From: Pyropia haitanensis
Taxonomy: Eukaryota > Rhodophyta > Bangiophyceae > Bangiales > Bangiaceae
Length of the DNA stretch: 64,000 nucleotides
Assembly: GCA_008729055.1 (NCBI GenBank)
Contig: SDUX01000001.1
Span: 1,240,001 to 1,304,000 of the forward strand
Direction of reading: 5' to 3'
Notes under the pieces: model-generated
What the model saw: the letters and a program-made list of their open reading frames with translations, nothing else
What the model was told of the DNA's origin: nothing
The model's database searches: none
In this document: positions 9,667 to 21,095 of the stretch, piece by piece
Numbering within the stretch: position 1 is the first letter of the stretch
Layout of the letters: each line of letters opens with the position of its first letter
Program-made: the position numbers and the translations under genes

Positions 9667-10488
9667 ATGGCTGTTTGCAACAATGATGCCTATGGACTGG
9701 CAGGAGTCGCAGCAGCGGTATGCGTGGTAGCGGTTAGCTACGTCGCCGCTCGCGCGGTTCTTTCTCTAGCAAGTCGAGCGCGGGCAACGTCTGTGGCGGA
9801 CGCAGCAGCGTCTGTGGAGGCGGTGCCTGGGTCTGTGGCGGCGGCGCCGGCCACTCTGGCGGCAAAGCCTCCGTCTCTGGCGGCGGCTCCTACGTCTTTG
9901 GCGGTAGCGCCAGCGCCATTGGCATCCGCGCCTGGTCATTCAGCTGTGAGAGCTCCGGCTGCCAGTCTGGCTGCTGCGGGTCGGGCTCCGCCGCAACGTA
10001 CCGCTGGGGGCCATCGAGCTGCCCAAGTCGCCGCTACGGATGGCAGCAGCTCTAGTGGAGCAACAGACGGACGTGACAGTGGCGAGCAGGCTGGTGGGGC
10101 GGCGGGGACGCACTCTGTCTCGGTGTTGCTGGACTACGACACTCTTCATGACTTGCGTCGCAAGCTGTGCTTCGTTTGTCCTTGTGAGGTCCGATGCTTC
10201 AACCGACGACTGTCGGAAGAGATCGAGCGCGTGGTATGGGGCTGCTTCACCCATCGGGGCTTGGTCAAGATGTGCTTGCGCGGGCTGGGTTGTCCCGTGT
10301 GTGAGGAAGCTGGCCCTGCGCCGCGCGCTCTCGTCTCCTTCAAGAAGCTCATCCCGCACATGGTCAACAACTTTTGGATGGACTGCTACCACAAGAGCAA
10401 CCGTGAGGAGCACAATGTCTGCTCCGAGCATAGCAAAGCAGGCTTCAATGACCACCATCGGCATCGTACCCACGCGTTGATTGATTAG
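9667..10488 (+). CDS. hypothetical Cys/His-rich membrane-anchored protein
   Basis: 273 residues from ATG 9667; an earlier in-frame ATG at 9517 would add 50 unremarkable residues. Residues about 8-37 are a hydrophobic Ala/Val-rich segment that could be a signal anchor. An Ala/Pro/Ser-rich region with imperfect S-L-A-A-A-P-type repeats follows (about 45-110). The C-terminal 110 residues are better conserved-looking and carry paired cysteines (CFVCPCEVRC, CLRGLGCPVC) and a final His/Cys cluster, possibly metal binding. I recognise no family. The stop lies 95 bp from the stop of the convergent PIF1-like helicase. GC is lower than in the downstream genes. It could be a host gene or part of a mobile element with the helicase. 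Confidence 0.5.
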   Translation: MAVCNNDAYGLAGVAAAVCVVAVSYVAARAVLSLASRARATSVADAAASVEAVPGSVAAAPATLAAKPPSLAAAPTSLAVAPAPLASAPGHSAVRAPAASLAAAGRAPPQRTAGGHRAAQVAATDGSSSSGATDGRDSGEQAGGAAGTHSVSVLLDYDTLHDLRRKLCFVCPCEVRCFNRRLSEEIERVVWGCFTHRGLVKMCLRGLGCPVCEEAGPAPRALVSFKKLIPHMVNNFWMDCYHKSNREEHNVCSEHSKAGFNDHHRHRTHALID

Positions 10489-10583
10489 AGCTTGCGTAAA
10501 GGTTGTGCGGCGTTGTACTCATTCTGCATTGTGCTGTTAGGATGCAGACCCGCTACGTTGATAGGAACAGCTGTTTATAAGCA

Positions 10584-12575
10584 CTACAAAGCGGAGAGAG
10601 AAGAATGGAAAGAGAGCGCATCGGGGCTCACGAGGATCTTGGACTCATCGAAGCCCACTAAGAAGTTGTCGCACAGACGCCGTGTACGCGACAGTGCAGA
10701 CAGCACTTGTCCAGGCGCAAAGGCTTCACTCAGGTCTGCCGCAACTCGCTTCAGGGTCCACCCCTGCGCGCCATGGACAGTGGAAGCCCAGGCAAGCACC
10801 AGAGGAAGCTGCCATCTCGTCGCAGCCTTTGAAACCCCGTCGAAAGCCATGACGCGGGCCTCAACAGGGCCAACCACAATATGGCTCGTACCCCCTCTCG
10901 GAAGCTCAAACTCCACCGTAGGTAGGCGTAGGTGCCCAACGAGAGAGAAGGCTCGCACTGTCCCACGTGACCCAGCGGCCACACCTTTTGAAGAGAGCAC
11001 GTTGGATGACACGACTACCCGGGCACCCACCCGCAGCTTGAGGACACGTACCGACTTGGTCGCATTGTTTAGCAGGTGCGTTGCCCGAGTCTTGTTGAGG
11101 TACGGTGCAATGCACCGGTCGACTGCTTCAAACGTCTCATCTGGCCCCGGCAGCCTCTCCAGCTCCTCTTGGTTTTTGTCGGCAGCCGATGACTTCAAGC
11201 AGAAGAGCCACACGCAGTCGTCAGGGGGCTTGATGAGAGCCTGTCTAGTTGCCAGACGGGCCACGTCGTCCTTTGTGTGCTTGCCCAAGCGCAGTCTGAG
11301 CAGCAGCCCTAAGTAGTCAGGGTCTCCAGCCTGTCTGTAGTGCGACTTCAAAAGCACGGCGCGGCGTCCAAAGACGCGGCCCCAGACAGCACTCTTGAAC
11401 GCATAGTCGCCGCGGGGGGGGCAAACCTGCAGGAAGTCTCCCGCAAGAAGGACGACGAGACCGCCAAACGGTGACCGGTCTCCGCGCACATGCTGCAACA
11501 CCTCGTCTAAGCGACAGTAGAAGGCTGCCGGTAGAGTTGTTGCCTCGTCAATGACGATGACTTGAGCGCCCGACATGCGCGCCTTAGCCGCACGTGGGAT
11601 GACCTGGTTCAGCACCACGGCCAGAGGGGAGACCTCATCGTTGTGCCCGTTACGAAACCCGGCCCAAGCGTGCGCCGTCACACCGTCGATGAGCGCGGCG
11701 GCCGCACCTGAACTCCCACAGACGGCAACGCTCAAGCCCGCCAGTAGAAGCTCCTGCTTGACCTCGTTCACAACGTGCGTCTTCCCGCAGCCCGGCGGTC
11801 CCGTGAGAAACACGCTGCGCTTGGCATGGAGCATGTTCAACACGTGCCGTGCGGGGAGGGAGAGCAGGGCGCCGCTGGCTGTCGATGTCAGCGGCAGGGG
11901 AGGTCCTGCTGTCGTCAGCCTTGCTCTCTTCGCAGGGGACTCGTACCTCCACGCCACTGGTTCCGGCTGCGCTGCAGCAACGGGCGGGAAGGGCACCACC
12001 GGCTGCCAACAGAGTGACTCTCCTAGCCGTGTCGCCACCATCCGAGGGCTCCCTCCCGTGCAACTGCGCTTGCTTGTTGTCCGACTCGCCGACACTGGGA
12101 CCACCTCCCCGTCGCTCTTGCCCCTCACGCCTTTCACGTGCCGTCGGGCTGCGGAGCCTTCAGATGTGGCTGCGCTCAGCCGGCCAGATGGCAGTCCAGC
12201 CTGACGAACCGCTGCTACCAGGACACCTTGCAGAGAGGTGTCGTCTGCGACGGAGCGCAGGAACAGGATGCAGTCAGCAGCGGCGGCGAGATCAAACAGT
12301 CGTGCGCCCGTGGCCAGCTCAGCTCGAATCACTCGACCTTCTTGGGGAAGGAACAGAGACGGCAGTGTACCGTCGTCGCTCGGTCCGGATACACCGAGTG
12401 CCCATCGGTGTGCACGACGGCCAGAAGAAAAGGTGCGCAAGTAGAGAGACCATGGTCTTAAGATGTGACGCATCAGGTTCCCAGCCTCTTGGCGACCGGG
12501 TCCGCTCAGAGTGTGGACCAAAGAAGCGGCTCGGACGTTCGGGTAGCGACAGCTTATGAACAGTGGTGTACACAT
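10584..12575 (-). CDS. PIF1-like DNA helicase ORF
   Basis: 663 residues from the first ATG (12575); upstream the frame is a Pro/Leu-rich run through a purine tract and is probably not coding. A superfamily-1 5'-3' helicase: Walker A GPPGCGKT at about residues 259-266, Walker B VIDEAT near 341, then GDFLQVCPP, and near the C-terminus HGAQGWTL followed by ALSRTR (motifs V and VI). PIF1 proteins unwind DNA in replication, telomere and recombination work, and related helicases also ride on mobile elements. No Rep nuclease or Helitron end was found nearby, so a Helitron is not supported. The first 240 residues lack a known domain. No intron is needed and the frame is intact. The neighbour at 9667-10488 is convergent. 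Confidence 0.85.
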   Translation of the reverse strand: MCTPLFISCRYPNVRAASLVHTLSGPGRQEAGNLMRHILRPWSLYLRTFSSGRRAHRWALGVSGPSDDGTLPSLFLPQEGRVIRAELATGARLFDLAAAADCILFLRSVADDTSLQGVLVAAVRQAGLPSGRLSAATSEGSAARRHVKGVRGKSDGEVVPVSASRTTSKRSCTGGSPRMVATRLGESLCWQPVVPFPPVAAAQPEPVAWRYESPAKRARLTTAGPPLPLTSTASGALLSLPARHVLNMLHAKRSVFLTGPPGCGKTHVVNEVKQELLLAGLSVAVCGSSGAAAALIDGVTAHAWAGFRNGHNDEVSPLAVVLNQVIPRAAKARMSGAQVIVIDEATTLPAAFYCRLDEVLQHVRGDRSPFGGLVVLLAGDFLQVCPPRGDYAFKSAVWGRVFGRRAVLLKSHYRQAGDPDYLGLLLRLRLGKHTKDDVARLATRQALIKPPDDCVWLFCLKSSAADKNQEELERLPGPDETFEAVDRCIAPYLNKTRATHLLNNATKSVRVLKLRVGARVVVSSNVLSSKGVAAGSRGTVRAFSLVGHLRLPTVEFELPRGGTSHIVVGPVEARVMAFDGVSKAATRWQLPLVLAWASTVHGAQGWTLKRVAADLSEAFAPGQVLSALSRTRRLCDNFLVGFDESKILVSPDALSFHSSLSAL

Positions 12576-13595
12576 GGTCGGTAGACAGTCGACGCGTAGG
12601 CGGGAAGAAACGAGGCAGATGACGCAGGATGATGCGGAGTCGAGGCGGGGAGAGCCGGGCAGGCAGAGCGGGGGGGCGAGGGGGAGTAGGGGGGGGGAGG
12701 CGGGGAGTGGTAATGAAGGAGCAAGTGAGCGGGGAAGGGGGGGAGGGGGGAGGGGGGGGGGTGGGGGGGGGGGGTGGAGGGAGCTCGGTGGAGGGTGGTG
12801 CAAGGGCGAACGAAGGGGACGAGGCGAGAGGAAGGGCAGACGGACGAGGGGTTGGGAGGGCGGGAGGGGGATGGGGGGAGGGGGCTCGAAGACGGAGGCG
12901 GGGAGGGGATTGTCCAGCCAGCCAAGGAGTCATCGGCGACAGTGATGGACGGGCGGAGCCCGAGTGGTGCCGCGGCGAGAAGGGCCAGGTCAAGGCCAGC
13001 GGTGCCATGCCAGCGAACGGGGCGGGCGTAAGGGCGCGCACAACGCACCAAGAGGCGTGGCGCGGGAAAGTCGGGGCGGGCGTCCCAGCAGCAGTGACGC
13101 GGTTGCGCGCCACGGGCGGTAGCGCGCTGCGCTTCTCCGACCGGCCGCGTACGCGCCAGTCCTGCCATCAACTGGGAAAAGGCGGGCAGCTGGGGGGTAG
13201 GGACACCTGGCCGGGCAATCATCGCTGCACATGTCCTGGCGCCATGGGACAGCTGACCCGATCGACCGGGAGGTATTGAATTCATACAGGATGTCCGCGG
13301 CTGTCCAAACATTGGAGTTGCGAAACGTACCTATCTGGGTGGGAACTTCTTGTACGAGGGGGTGCTACCATCTCCGTGGCCTGGCAGGGCGGATTGCCAT
13401 TCTACCCGATCTGACTCAGACTGACTCCAATCTGACTGTTCCCGCCGGGACTGACGGTGCCCTGCTGGTCGGACGCACCGCATCCGACCAGCTTCTCGCA
13501 GAGGCTGCCCACGCCTGCGAGGAGCCGCCCACGACGGCAAAGCTGACGTCAACGTGACCCCTCATCCTGTACGAGCACCCCGATAGCAGCGACCG
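12576..13595. other. intergenic, with a long G/A tract
   Basis: 12,600-12,900 is almost pure purine on the plus strand ([13 protein letters not shown] runs up to ten G), directly upstream of the helicase start on its template side. It can form G-quadruplex or triplex DNA and is pyrimidine-rich in the helicase sense, as in other leaders here. The rest shows no domain-bearing reading frame. Confidence 0.55.
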
Positions 13596-13800
13596 GTGTA
13601 CCGCTTTGTGAAGGTGATCGTTCGAGATGGCCGGAGGACTCTGACCTGCGGTGCTGACTCGTGCGTGTACTCCCTTGATGACAACATCACTCGTATGGAG
13701 GGCCACCTACGCCATCGCGAGCATGCATTATCTCAGTTTCCGGACATGCTGGCGGCGATCGGGAGGTCGTGTGCATCTGGCTCGACCGGCGGGCAATCCC
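13596..13800 (+). pseudogene. BED/C2H2-finger-like fragment
   Basis: A GTG-started frame encodes about 65 residues resembling the N-terminal BED finger of hAT transposases: Cys-x4-Cys, then N-I-T-R-M-x-G-H-L and a following HxxxH. After that the frame enters G-rich low-complexity DNA and no transposase core follows. It may be a relic of a transposase or one exon of an unknown gene. Weak by itself. Confidence 0.25.
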
Positions 13801-14457
13801 TGGAGGGGAGGGTGGGGCGGGGGGTGGGCGGGGGTGGGGTGAAGGGGGTTGCGGGGGTGGCGCAGAGGATACCCGTGGGGGCCGCATGCGACCGCGGGGC
13901 GTCGGACGAGGGGGGGGGAGGGGGACGGGTGGGGAGGCAGGCACCGGGCATGTGGGTGAAGTCAGATCACCACCGGAGAGGGACGGGGGGGGGGGCGGGG
14001 CGCACCGTGGATGGGCGTCGCCATGGAAGGAGGGGGGGCGGACGTCCCCGACTCAGCCACCGCCGTGAGAGCCGGCGATCAGACGAAAATACTCCAAAAG
14101 TTCTCTCGAACGCTGCTGGTAGTTCTTGACAGTGGAGGCCTGACGCCCTCTCCAACCTGCTCTCTTTCCCCTCTGTCTTGGAAAGCGACAGGAATGACAG
14201 GAGAAACAATTTCCGTCAGACAGATTGCACAACACTATTGGGAAGCCCGGTGGCAGCACCAGCCCCTGCAGGCGCTGTGGCATGGCTCCGGCTGACGATA
14301 CCGCTGCTGGGAGCTGTTGGCCACCCCCTCCAGACCTAGTCTGAGAGTGTCCTGAGAGCAGTCGCGTGTGGAGGCTCGATTAAGGGGAGAGTGGGGGGTT
14401 CTTGAGGCGTGCCAGTCGCAGCCGCGGGCGTCCGACTGGCTTTGCTCGTCGTCTTTG
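13801..14457. other. G-rich intergenic DNA
   Basis: 13,800-14,050 is G/A-rich on the plus strand with several GGGGGG runs. 14,050-14,457 is ordinary composition with no recognisable gene. Confidence 0.5.
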
Positions 14458-14735
14458 CTCTTTCATGTAAACCACATTCTTGGACTGTGCCGATCACGCG
14501 GCGCTTCACGAGTGTGCTACGGGGTACGATTACGCGGCCCTGAAGGAGCTACGACCTGTTACCGACGCTTCACTGTGACACGCACCCCACACTTCCCACT
14601 GTGGGAAGTAAGGGGATGCGTCACAGAAGCGTCACAGGTCTTGTCTTCTCGGGACCGTGCGGTCGGATCCCCGTAGCTGCAGTAGTGAAGCGCCGTGCAG
14701 TCGGCTGTTCCAAGAATGCAGTTTACATGAAAAGA
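14458..14735. repeat. foldback (MITE-like) long imperfect palindrome
   Basis: The left end TTTCATGTAAACCACATTCT and the reverse complement of the right end (TTTCATGTAAACTGCATTCT) match at 18 of 20 bases. Similarity continues inward for most of both arms (for example GGCGCTTCAC and GCTACGGGG in both). The centre is a perfect ACTTCCCAC-T-GTGGGAAGT at 14591-14609. The RNA would fold into a hairpin of about 135 bp. It may be a MITE, or a small-RNA hairpin precursor. No clear target duplication was found. Confidence 0.75.
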
Positions 14736-15746
14736 CAACGACAACAACAGTCGTCACAAGTTGAGAAGCCATCTTGACCTCGCGAGATAGAGCGCGGCCT
14801 CTTCAGACGCGTAGACGCTCAGTCCGCTGGAATGTCACACCCACACCTCCCCCCATCCCCCCCCCAAAGACGCGCGGGATCACGAGCAAAGGGTGGGCGG
14901 GACGGCGCGCGCCGCGCGGCGACGCGGCGGGCGGTGGGGACGGCCGCGCCGCGGCCGCCGCGGCCGCTCGCGTGTCGGCCGCCGCCGCCGCGGCGGCTGC
15001 CGCGGCGGGTCGACCGCCCGCTCGCCGCCCCCCCCCGCCGGCCAGCTGGCTGCCGCCGCGGTGGCCGCGGCGGCCGCGGCGGCGGCCACGCCGTCGCCCG
15101 CCGCCCGTTTGCATTGCCATGGCGTGTCGCTCGTCGCGGCGGCGGCCGCCGCGCCGCCGGCAGGCGGCAGGCGCGGCGGCGGCCGTCCCGGCGCTGGCGG
15201 CGGCCGTCCCGGCGGCGCCGCGGCCTCCCGCCGGCCGTGGCCTCCCCCGGCCGCGGCCTCCCCCCGGCCGTGGCCTCCCCCCGGCCGCGGCCGGCCACCG
15301 TGCGTCCTCGTCGCGGGCACCCCCCCCCCCCCCCCCCCCCTCTCCACCGCGTCGGCACCCCCTGGCGCAGCCGGCCAGCCGCCCGCTGCGGCGCGTCCCG
15401 GCCAGAGCGTTTGCCCTCCCCGCCGCCGTCGGCACGCCCCTGCCCCGCCCCCCTCCCCCCCCCCGGCACGCCTCATTTCCGCGTCGCCCCTACCCTCCTC
15501 CCCCCCCCCCCCCCCCCCCCCTTCGTGCTCGGCTCGCCTCTCAGTCGTCGCCCCCCTCCCCCCCCCCCCCGCGCCCCCCCTCCCCCCCCCCACGCCCGTG
15601 TCTGCTGGCGCCCGTGCGGTCGCTCGCCGCCGCCGCCACCGCCGCCCCCCCCCCCCGCCACCGCCGCCGCCGCCGCGGGCGCCGCCGCCACCGCCGCCGC
15701 CGCCGCCGCCCCGTCAGCGTCCCGTCGGCGGTGGCGGTCCCCCCCA
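14736..15746 (+). other. pyrimidine-rich leader/promoter of the FUSC gene
   Basis: 15,300-15,600 is C-rich with runs of up to 17 C on the plus strand, the leader type seen before other ATGs here. Reading frames through it are Arg/Pro/Ala-rich on every frame and look non-coding. An in-frame ATG at 14832 exists, but the composition argues against its use. Confidence 0.45.
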
Positions 15747-16226
15747 ATGGCCGCCGCCCATCCGCTGCCGCCACCGCCGGCCGCCGCGGGGGATGGACGC
15801 CGCGGCGGCGGCCGGCCGCCCACCCCGCCACGGGCGGCGGCGACGACGGCGGCCGCCGCGGCGGTACCCGCCGCCGCCGCCGCCGCGGCCGGCCGCGTGG
15901 CGCCGCCGCCGCCGCCGCCGCCGCCGTCGCCGCCGCCGGCCGCCGCCGCGGCGGCCACCCCAGCCACGCCCACGTCGGCCGCCCGCCCCCCCGCCTTGGC
16001 CATTGTCCCGGATGCCGCCGCCGCGCAGACGCCCCGCCGCGCCCTGCCGGGCGTGCCGCGTGCCGCGGCGGCCGACGGGGCGGGCGACCGCGTCACGCGG
16101 CGGCCGTCGGGGTCCCCCGCCCGCGGCCGCGTCGCCGACGGACGGCCGCCGCGGGGGGGGGGGCGCACGCCAGAGCGGCGGCGGGAGGCGGCGGCGGTCG
16201 GTTCCGCTGGGGGGTCCCCGTCGGGG

Positions 16227-16264
<38 letters not shown>

Positions 16265-16341
16265 TGCTGCTGCTGCCACAGCCGCCGCGGCCGAGGTGGT
16301 GCCGCCCTTGCCCGCCCTGCAGCTGCCCGTCTCGGCCGTCC

Positions 16342-16427
<86 letters not shown>

Positions 16428-16777
16428 GGCGGCGGCGGAGGCGTACCGCCGCTGTGGCCGTCACAGTATGGCCGCGTGCCGTCGGGGACGCCCGCGGCGG
16501 CCGACTGGCGGTTGCCGCCGCCGAGTGTCGGGCGCGGCGGCGGCATTGGCCGCCTCCGCCGGTCACCCCTGGCGGGCGGCGTGCCCGTGGCGCCGCTGTG
16601 GGGGGGCCCGACGCCCACGATGGCAACGGCGGCGGCGGCGGCGGCGGCGGAGGCGGCGACGGGCGCGGCGGTGGGCGAGGGGGACTCGACCCGGTATCTA
16701 TCGCCGGTGGCGCCCGACGTGAGCCACCCGAGTATCTTGTCTACCGACGATGGCGGTGTGGGTGGCGGCGACGGCGA

Positions 16778-16808
<31 letters not shown>

Positions 16809-18160
16809 ACGCTGGGGGAGCTCCCGCCGCTGACCCGCCGGCAGCTCACCCGGTGGGTGGCGGACAGCCGCGTGGTCGCGGTGCGGGGCTTTGCGAGCGC
16901 CACCCTCCTCGCCCCCTCCGCGGCGGTGCGGCTGCGGTGGGGCGGCCGCGTCGCGGTGGGCGCGTCGCTGGGCACCGCCGTCGCGCTCTTCTCCACCCTC
17001 CGCGTCGGCTGCCTCCTCTCCATCATGTTCCTCACGTCCATGGTGGCGGGCACGGGGGAGCCCTACCTGGGGCCCCAGCTCGAGTCCGCCGCCCGCATGA
17101 TCCTCGGCGCCGTCGTCGGGGCGGCCGCGTACCTCGCCGCGCGGCTGGCGAGCGCGGGCGACGCCGCGGGGGTGCTGCTGTTTGTGCTCGCGGGGCCGCT
17201 GCTGCTGCTGTTTGCGGCGTGCCGCAGCGACGAGCGGGTGGCGGGGGTGGCCATCCCGGGGGAGCTGACGCTCGGCACGCTGCTCATTGCCAACTTGCGC
17301 CGGGAGACGGCGGCGGCGGTGGCGGAGATTGGCTGGTCCACCGCCAACATTGCGCTCGCGTTTGGGCTGGCGGTCATTGTGAACGGGGTGCTCGCGCCCG
17401 ACCGGGCGATGGACGCGGGGCTGTCGCTGCTGTCCGCGTCGCTGGTACAGATTGGGGCGGGCGTGTCGGCCGCGTCTTCGTCGCTGCTGCACCGGCCGCG
17501 GGAGCCGGGGGGGGGGGGGAGGGGGACGGCGCCGACGTGTGGCTGTCGCCAGTGGTGGGTGCTGCGGGTGCGCCAGACGGGCTTGGGGCGGGCGGCGGCG
17601 GGGGGGGCGCCCTAGGCGCAAGTGCTGCCCGTGGCGGGGCGATGCAGATGGCCCAGGCTGGCGCGGGCAAGCTTCGTGGGGTTGCCACGGGTGTGCCGCT
17701 CGGTAAGAGGTACGTGCTGGAGGACTGGAGTTACCTTGTGACCACGGAGGGCGGCGGTGACGGTACCACCGCGGGCACCAGCGACGGCGGGGACGTTCTC
17801 GTGGCTGCCGGCACGCCGCCCCCGCCCGCCGCCGCACCTTGTATCGGCCCTGTTGGCGGCGATGTGGTGCTGCAGCTGCCGACGGCGGGCGAGCCCAGCC
17901 GGGACGATGATCCACCCCTGCCCAGCGGGGGCGCCCCCCCCCCCGCCGCCGCCCCCGAGCGGCTGGCGGTGCCCCTCGGCAGCGCCATGCGCGAGTCCCT
18001 CTCTGCCCTCGCGCGTGCCGCGGAGCTCATCGACGCGGGCTGCCGGGAGCCCAAGCTGTGGCGCCCGCACGGCGCGTCGGTCGAGTCCAAGCACGCCTGG
18101 CGGGCCGTCACCGACGCCGTGCGGGGGCTGCTGACCAAGGTGGCGGCGCTCGAGGCGGTT

Positions 18161-18207
<47 letters not shown>

Positions 18208-21052
18208 GGGCGCGGGCGCGTCTGCCGCGGTGGGCGTCACGCCCTTTTCCCCCGCCACGCTCGCCCGCTTTTTCGGCCCCGACGCGGACGTGCACGGCCT
18301 GTGGACGGACCAGTTTGCGGGCACCGCGGCGGGGTGCGTGGCGCTCGCGGCGGCACTGTCGCCGGCGGCGATGCGCGCGACCAACCTGCGTGGCTGGGCG
18401 CCGCCGGCGGAGCTGGGGGTGGGGCGCGCCGCCGCCCGGGGCACCGCCCTCTACCGGCTGATGCTGCTGCGGAACCGGCTGTTTTGGCGGTCGGTGGCCG
18501 CCGAGGGCGGCGCTCCGGCCACGGCGGCGGCGGCGGCGGCAGCGGCGGCCGCCGCCGCCCCAGCGTCGGCACGGCCGCCCAGCAGCGGCGGCCTCGGCCG
18601 CCGCCCCACCGGCAGCGGACGCGCCCAAGGGCCGTGGCCGCGGCCGGCAGGGGCACCCTCCGCGCCGAGCAGCACCGCGGAGAGCGGCGCCGCCGTTGCG
18701 GGCGGCGGCGGCACCGGCGGGCCCCGGCTCGGCTCGTTTCGCCCCGCCGGCGCCACGCCCCGGCGGGCGGTGTTTGCGCCGCTCTTTTCCGCGCTGCCGC
18801 CCGGCTCGGCGCTGCCGCCGCCGTCGGCACTACCGCCGGGCACGGCGGTGCCGCCGGGCTCGGCACTGCCGCCGGGCTCGGCGCTGCCACCGCCGTCGGT
18901 GCTGTCACCGGGGGAGGTCCGGTCGCCGCTGCTGCTGCCGTCGCTGGTGAGGGGCGGCGGCGGCGGCGCGGGGGTCCTGTACAGCGGCGGCGGCGGCGGC
19001 GGCACGCCCATGTCGGCGCGGCCCCTTTTCCAGACGTTCCCGCTGTCGTCGCCGCTGTGGCGGCCGTCCTCCGGGGGGCTGCTAGCGCGGCGGGTGTCTC
19101 GGGAGAGCGGCGGCGGTGGCCAGGACGGTGGCAGGGCTGCCGGCGGTGGTGGGGGCGGCGGCAGCGTGCGCAGCGGCTCGTCGGTGGCGGCCGCCGCCGC
19201 CGAGGAGGCGGAGGGCGTCATCACCGAGCAGGACGTGCGGGACTCGGAGCTGCGCGCCATCCTCTTTGCGGTCACCACCAGCCAGGAGATCACCGAGGCG
19301 CTGGCCGAGGTGATGGCTGCCGTGGACGCGCTCGCCGCCTCCAAGCGGCGCACCTCCCTCCGCTCCGCGACGCAGTGGACGTTTTACCCGGTCATCTGCT
19401 TTGTGCGGCGGCTCGTCACGATCGGGCGGCGGCGGCTCAAGCGGTGGGAGGTGACGTACATGCTGCAACATACGGTGCTGCTGTGGGCGCTGGTGGGCAT
19501 CGCGCTCTTCTCCCCGCTCCGCGGCCGCTGGGGCGTCGACCGCCTGTCGTGGACGTTTGTCGCGGCGGCGCTGGTGTCGCAGCCCACCAGCGAGGCGACG
19601 GTCTACTCGGGGGTGGTGCGCGTCGGCGCCACGCTTGCCGGCTGTATCGTTGGCTACCTGCTCTCGTTGCTGGGCCTGAGCCTCGGCCGCGGCTACGACG
19701 CGGTGCTGGTCGCCGCCGTTGGCGTGACGAGCTTTGGGCTGGTCGTGGCGATCCCGCTGCGCTACCGGGACGCGTCCTACCTGGCGGCGTCGACCAACAT
19801 GGTCCTCACCGTCTGCCCGCTGGTTGGCTCCGCGTGCGAGTCGGTGACCGATGCGCCGGGCTGCCGGCCCGACTGGGACACGGCCGTCGCGCGCGCGCTC
19901 TTTACATCTGCGGGGGTGGTGGCGGCGTCGGTCTTTCACGTCGTATTCCTGCCGCGGTGGCGCGCCACCGAGGTGCGCGCCGACCTGGCGGCCGCGTTTG
20001 GGGGGGCGGGTCGTGCGTACGCCGAGATGTTTGCCAAGTTTTTTGCGGGCGTTGCCGACGCGACGGAAGCCGCGCCGGCGGTCCGCCGGGCGGTGGGGGT
20101 GGCGGTGGAGGTGCGGCGGCGGCGGCAGGCGCGGTCGGACAAGGGCACGGGGGGTGACGCCCCCGCCGTGGACGACGAGGCGGGGGTCGAGCGGGCACAA
20201 GGGGCGGGATTGGCGGGCGTACCGGCCGCCGCCGTCAATGGCGTTTGGCCGGGCGGTGGGCCCGCGGCGAGCGTCGGAGGCGTACCCGCCGCGCCGTCGG
20301 CGCCAGCCACCAAACCCGGCACACGGGTGGCGGTGCCACGGCCAGCGTCGACGCCCCCGCTGCCGCGGCGGCCCGGCGTCGGCGGCTTCCTGGCGCGCCC
20401 CCGCGCCGCGGCGGCGCGGGCGGCCGCCCGCGTGCGGCACGCGCTGGCGCACTCATGGCTCGGGCGGGCGGCGGCGCGCGCCGCCGCGGCCCTGCGGTCC
20501 GCCACCGCCCGCCCGCGCGCGGCGGCCGAGGCGGCGCTGGTCGTGGCGCGCAACAAGCAGCACAAGGTCGCGGCGGGCGGCGGCGGCAGCGTCGGCGGGG
20601 GGCTCCCCCCTGCCGCGGCTGCTGCCGCTGCGGGGCAGGGCCTGGCCGCCACCTGGGCGGCCGCCGCCGCGGCGGTGACGCGCGCGGAGCGGGAGGCGCT
20701 GTCGACCAAGCTGGAGGCCAAGGTCGGCAAGCACCTCGCCCGCGCGACGGTCAGCTGGGAGGAGGACGCGGCGTGGTACGCGCTCGGCCCGCTGCACCTG
20801 CCGGCCAACACGCCGTCCTACCTCGCCGCGCTCCGGTCGGCGCACCTGGCGCTGTCGGAAATGGCGGCGCTCGTGTCGCGGCGGCCGCTGCTGACGGGCG
20901 TCTTTGTCGCATCGGCGCACGCGGCGACCGTCGAGCCGTTCCGCTACGACTTTCAGACGCTGACCATCTCGCTCGCGGCGGTGGGGGGGCTGATGGACCG
21001 GGCGCTGCGGGAGACCGCGGGGGGGGTCGGCGCGCTCGGCTGGACCATGGTG

Positions 21053-21095
<43 letters not shown>

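Noticed and set aside
10584..12575. Helitron, because of the PIF1-like helicase
   Set aside because: No Rep/HUH nuclease, no TC...CTRR ends and no 3' hairpin were found around it.
12319..13312. Pro/Ser-rich minus-strand frames over the purine tract
   Set aside because: They simply read the CCC/TCC complement of the G/A tract and overlap each other in several frames.
16343..16438. CRISPR-like or structured repeat array
   Set aside because: It is a plain GGC microsatellite within coding DNA, without spacers.
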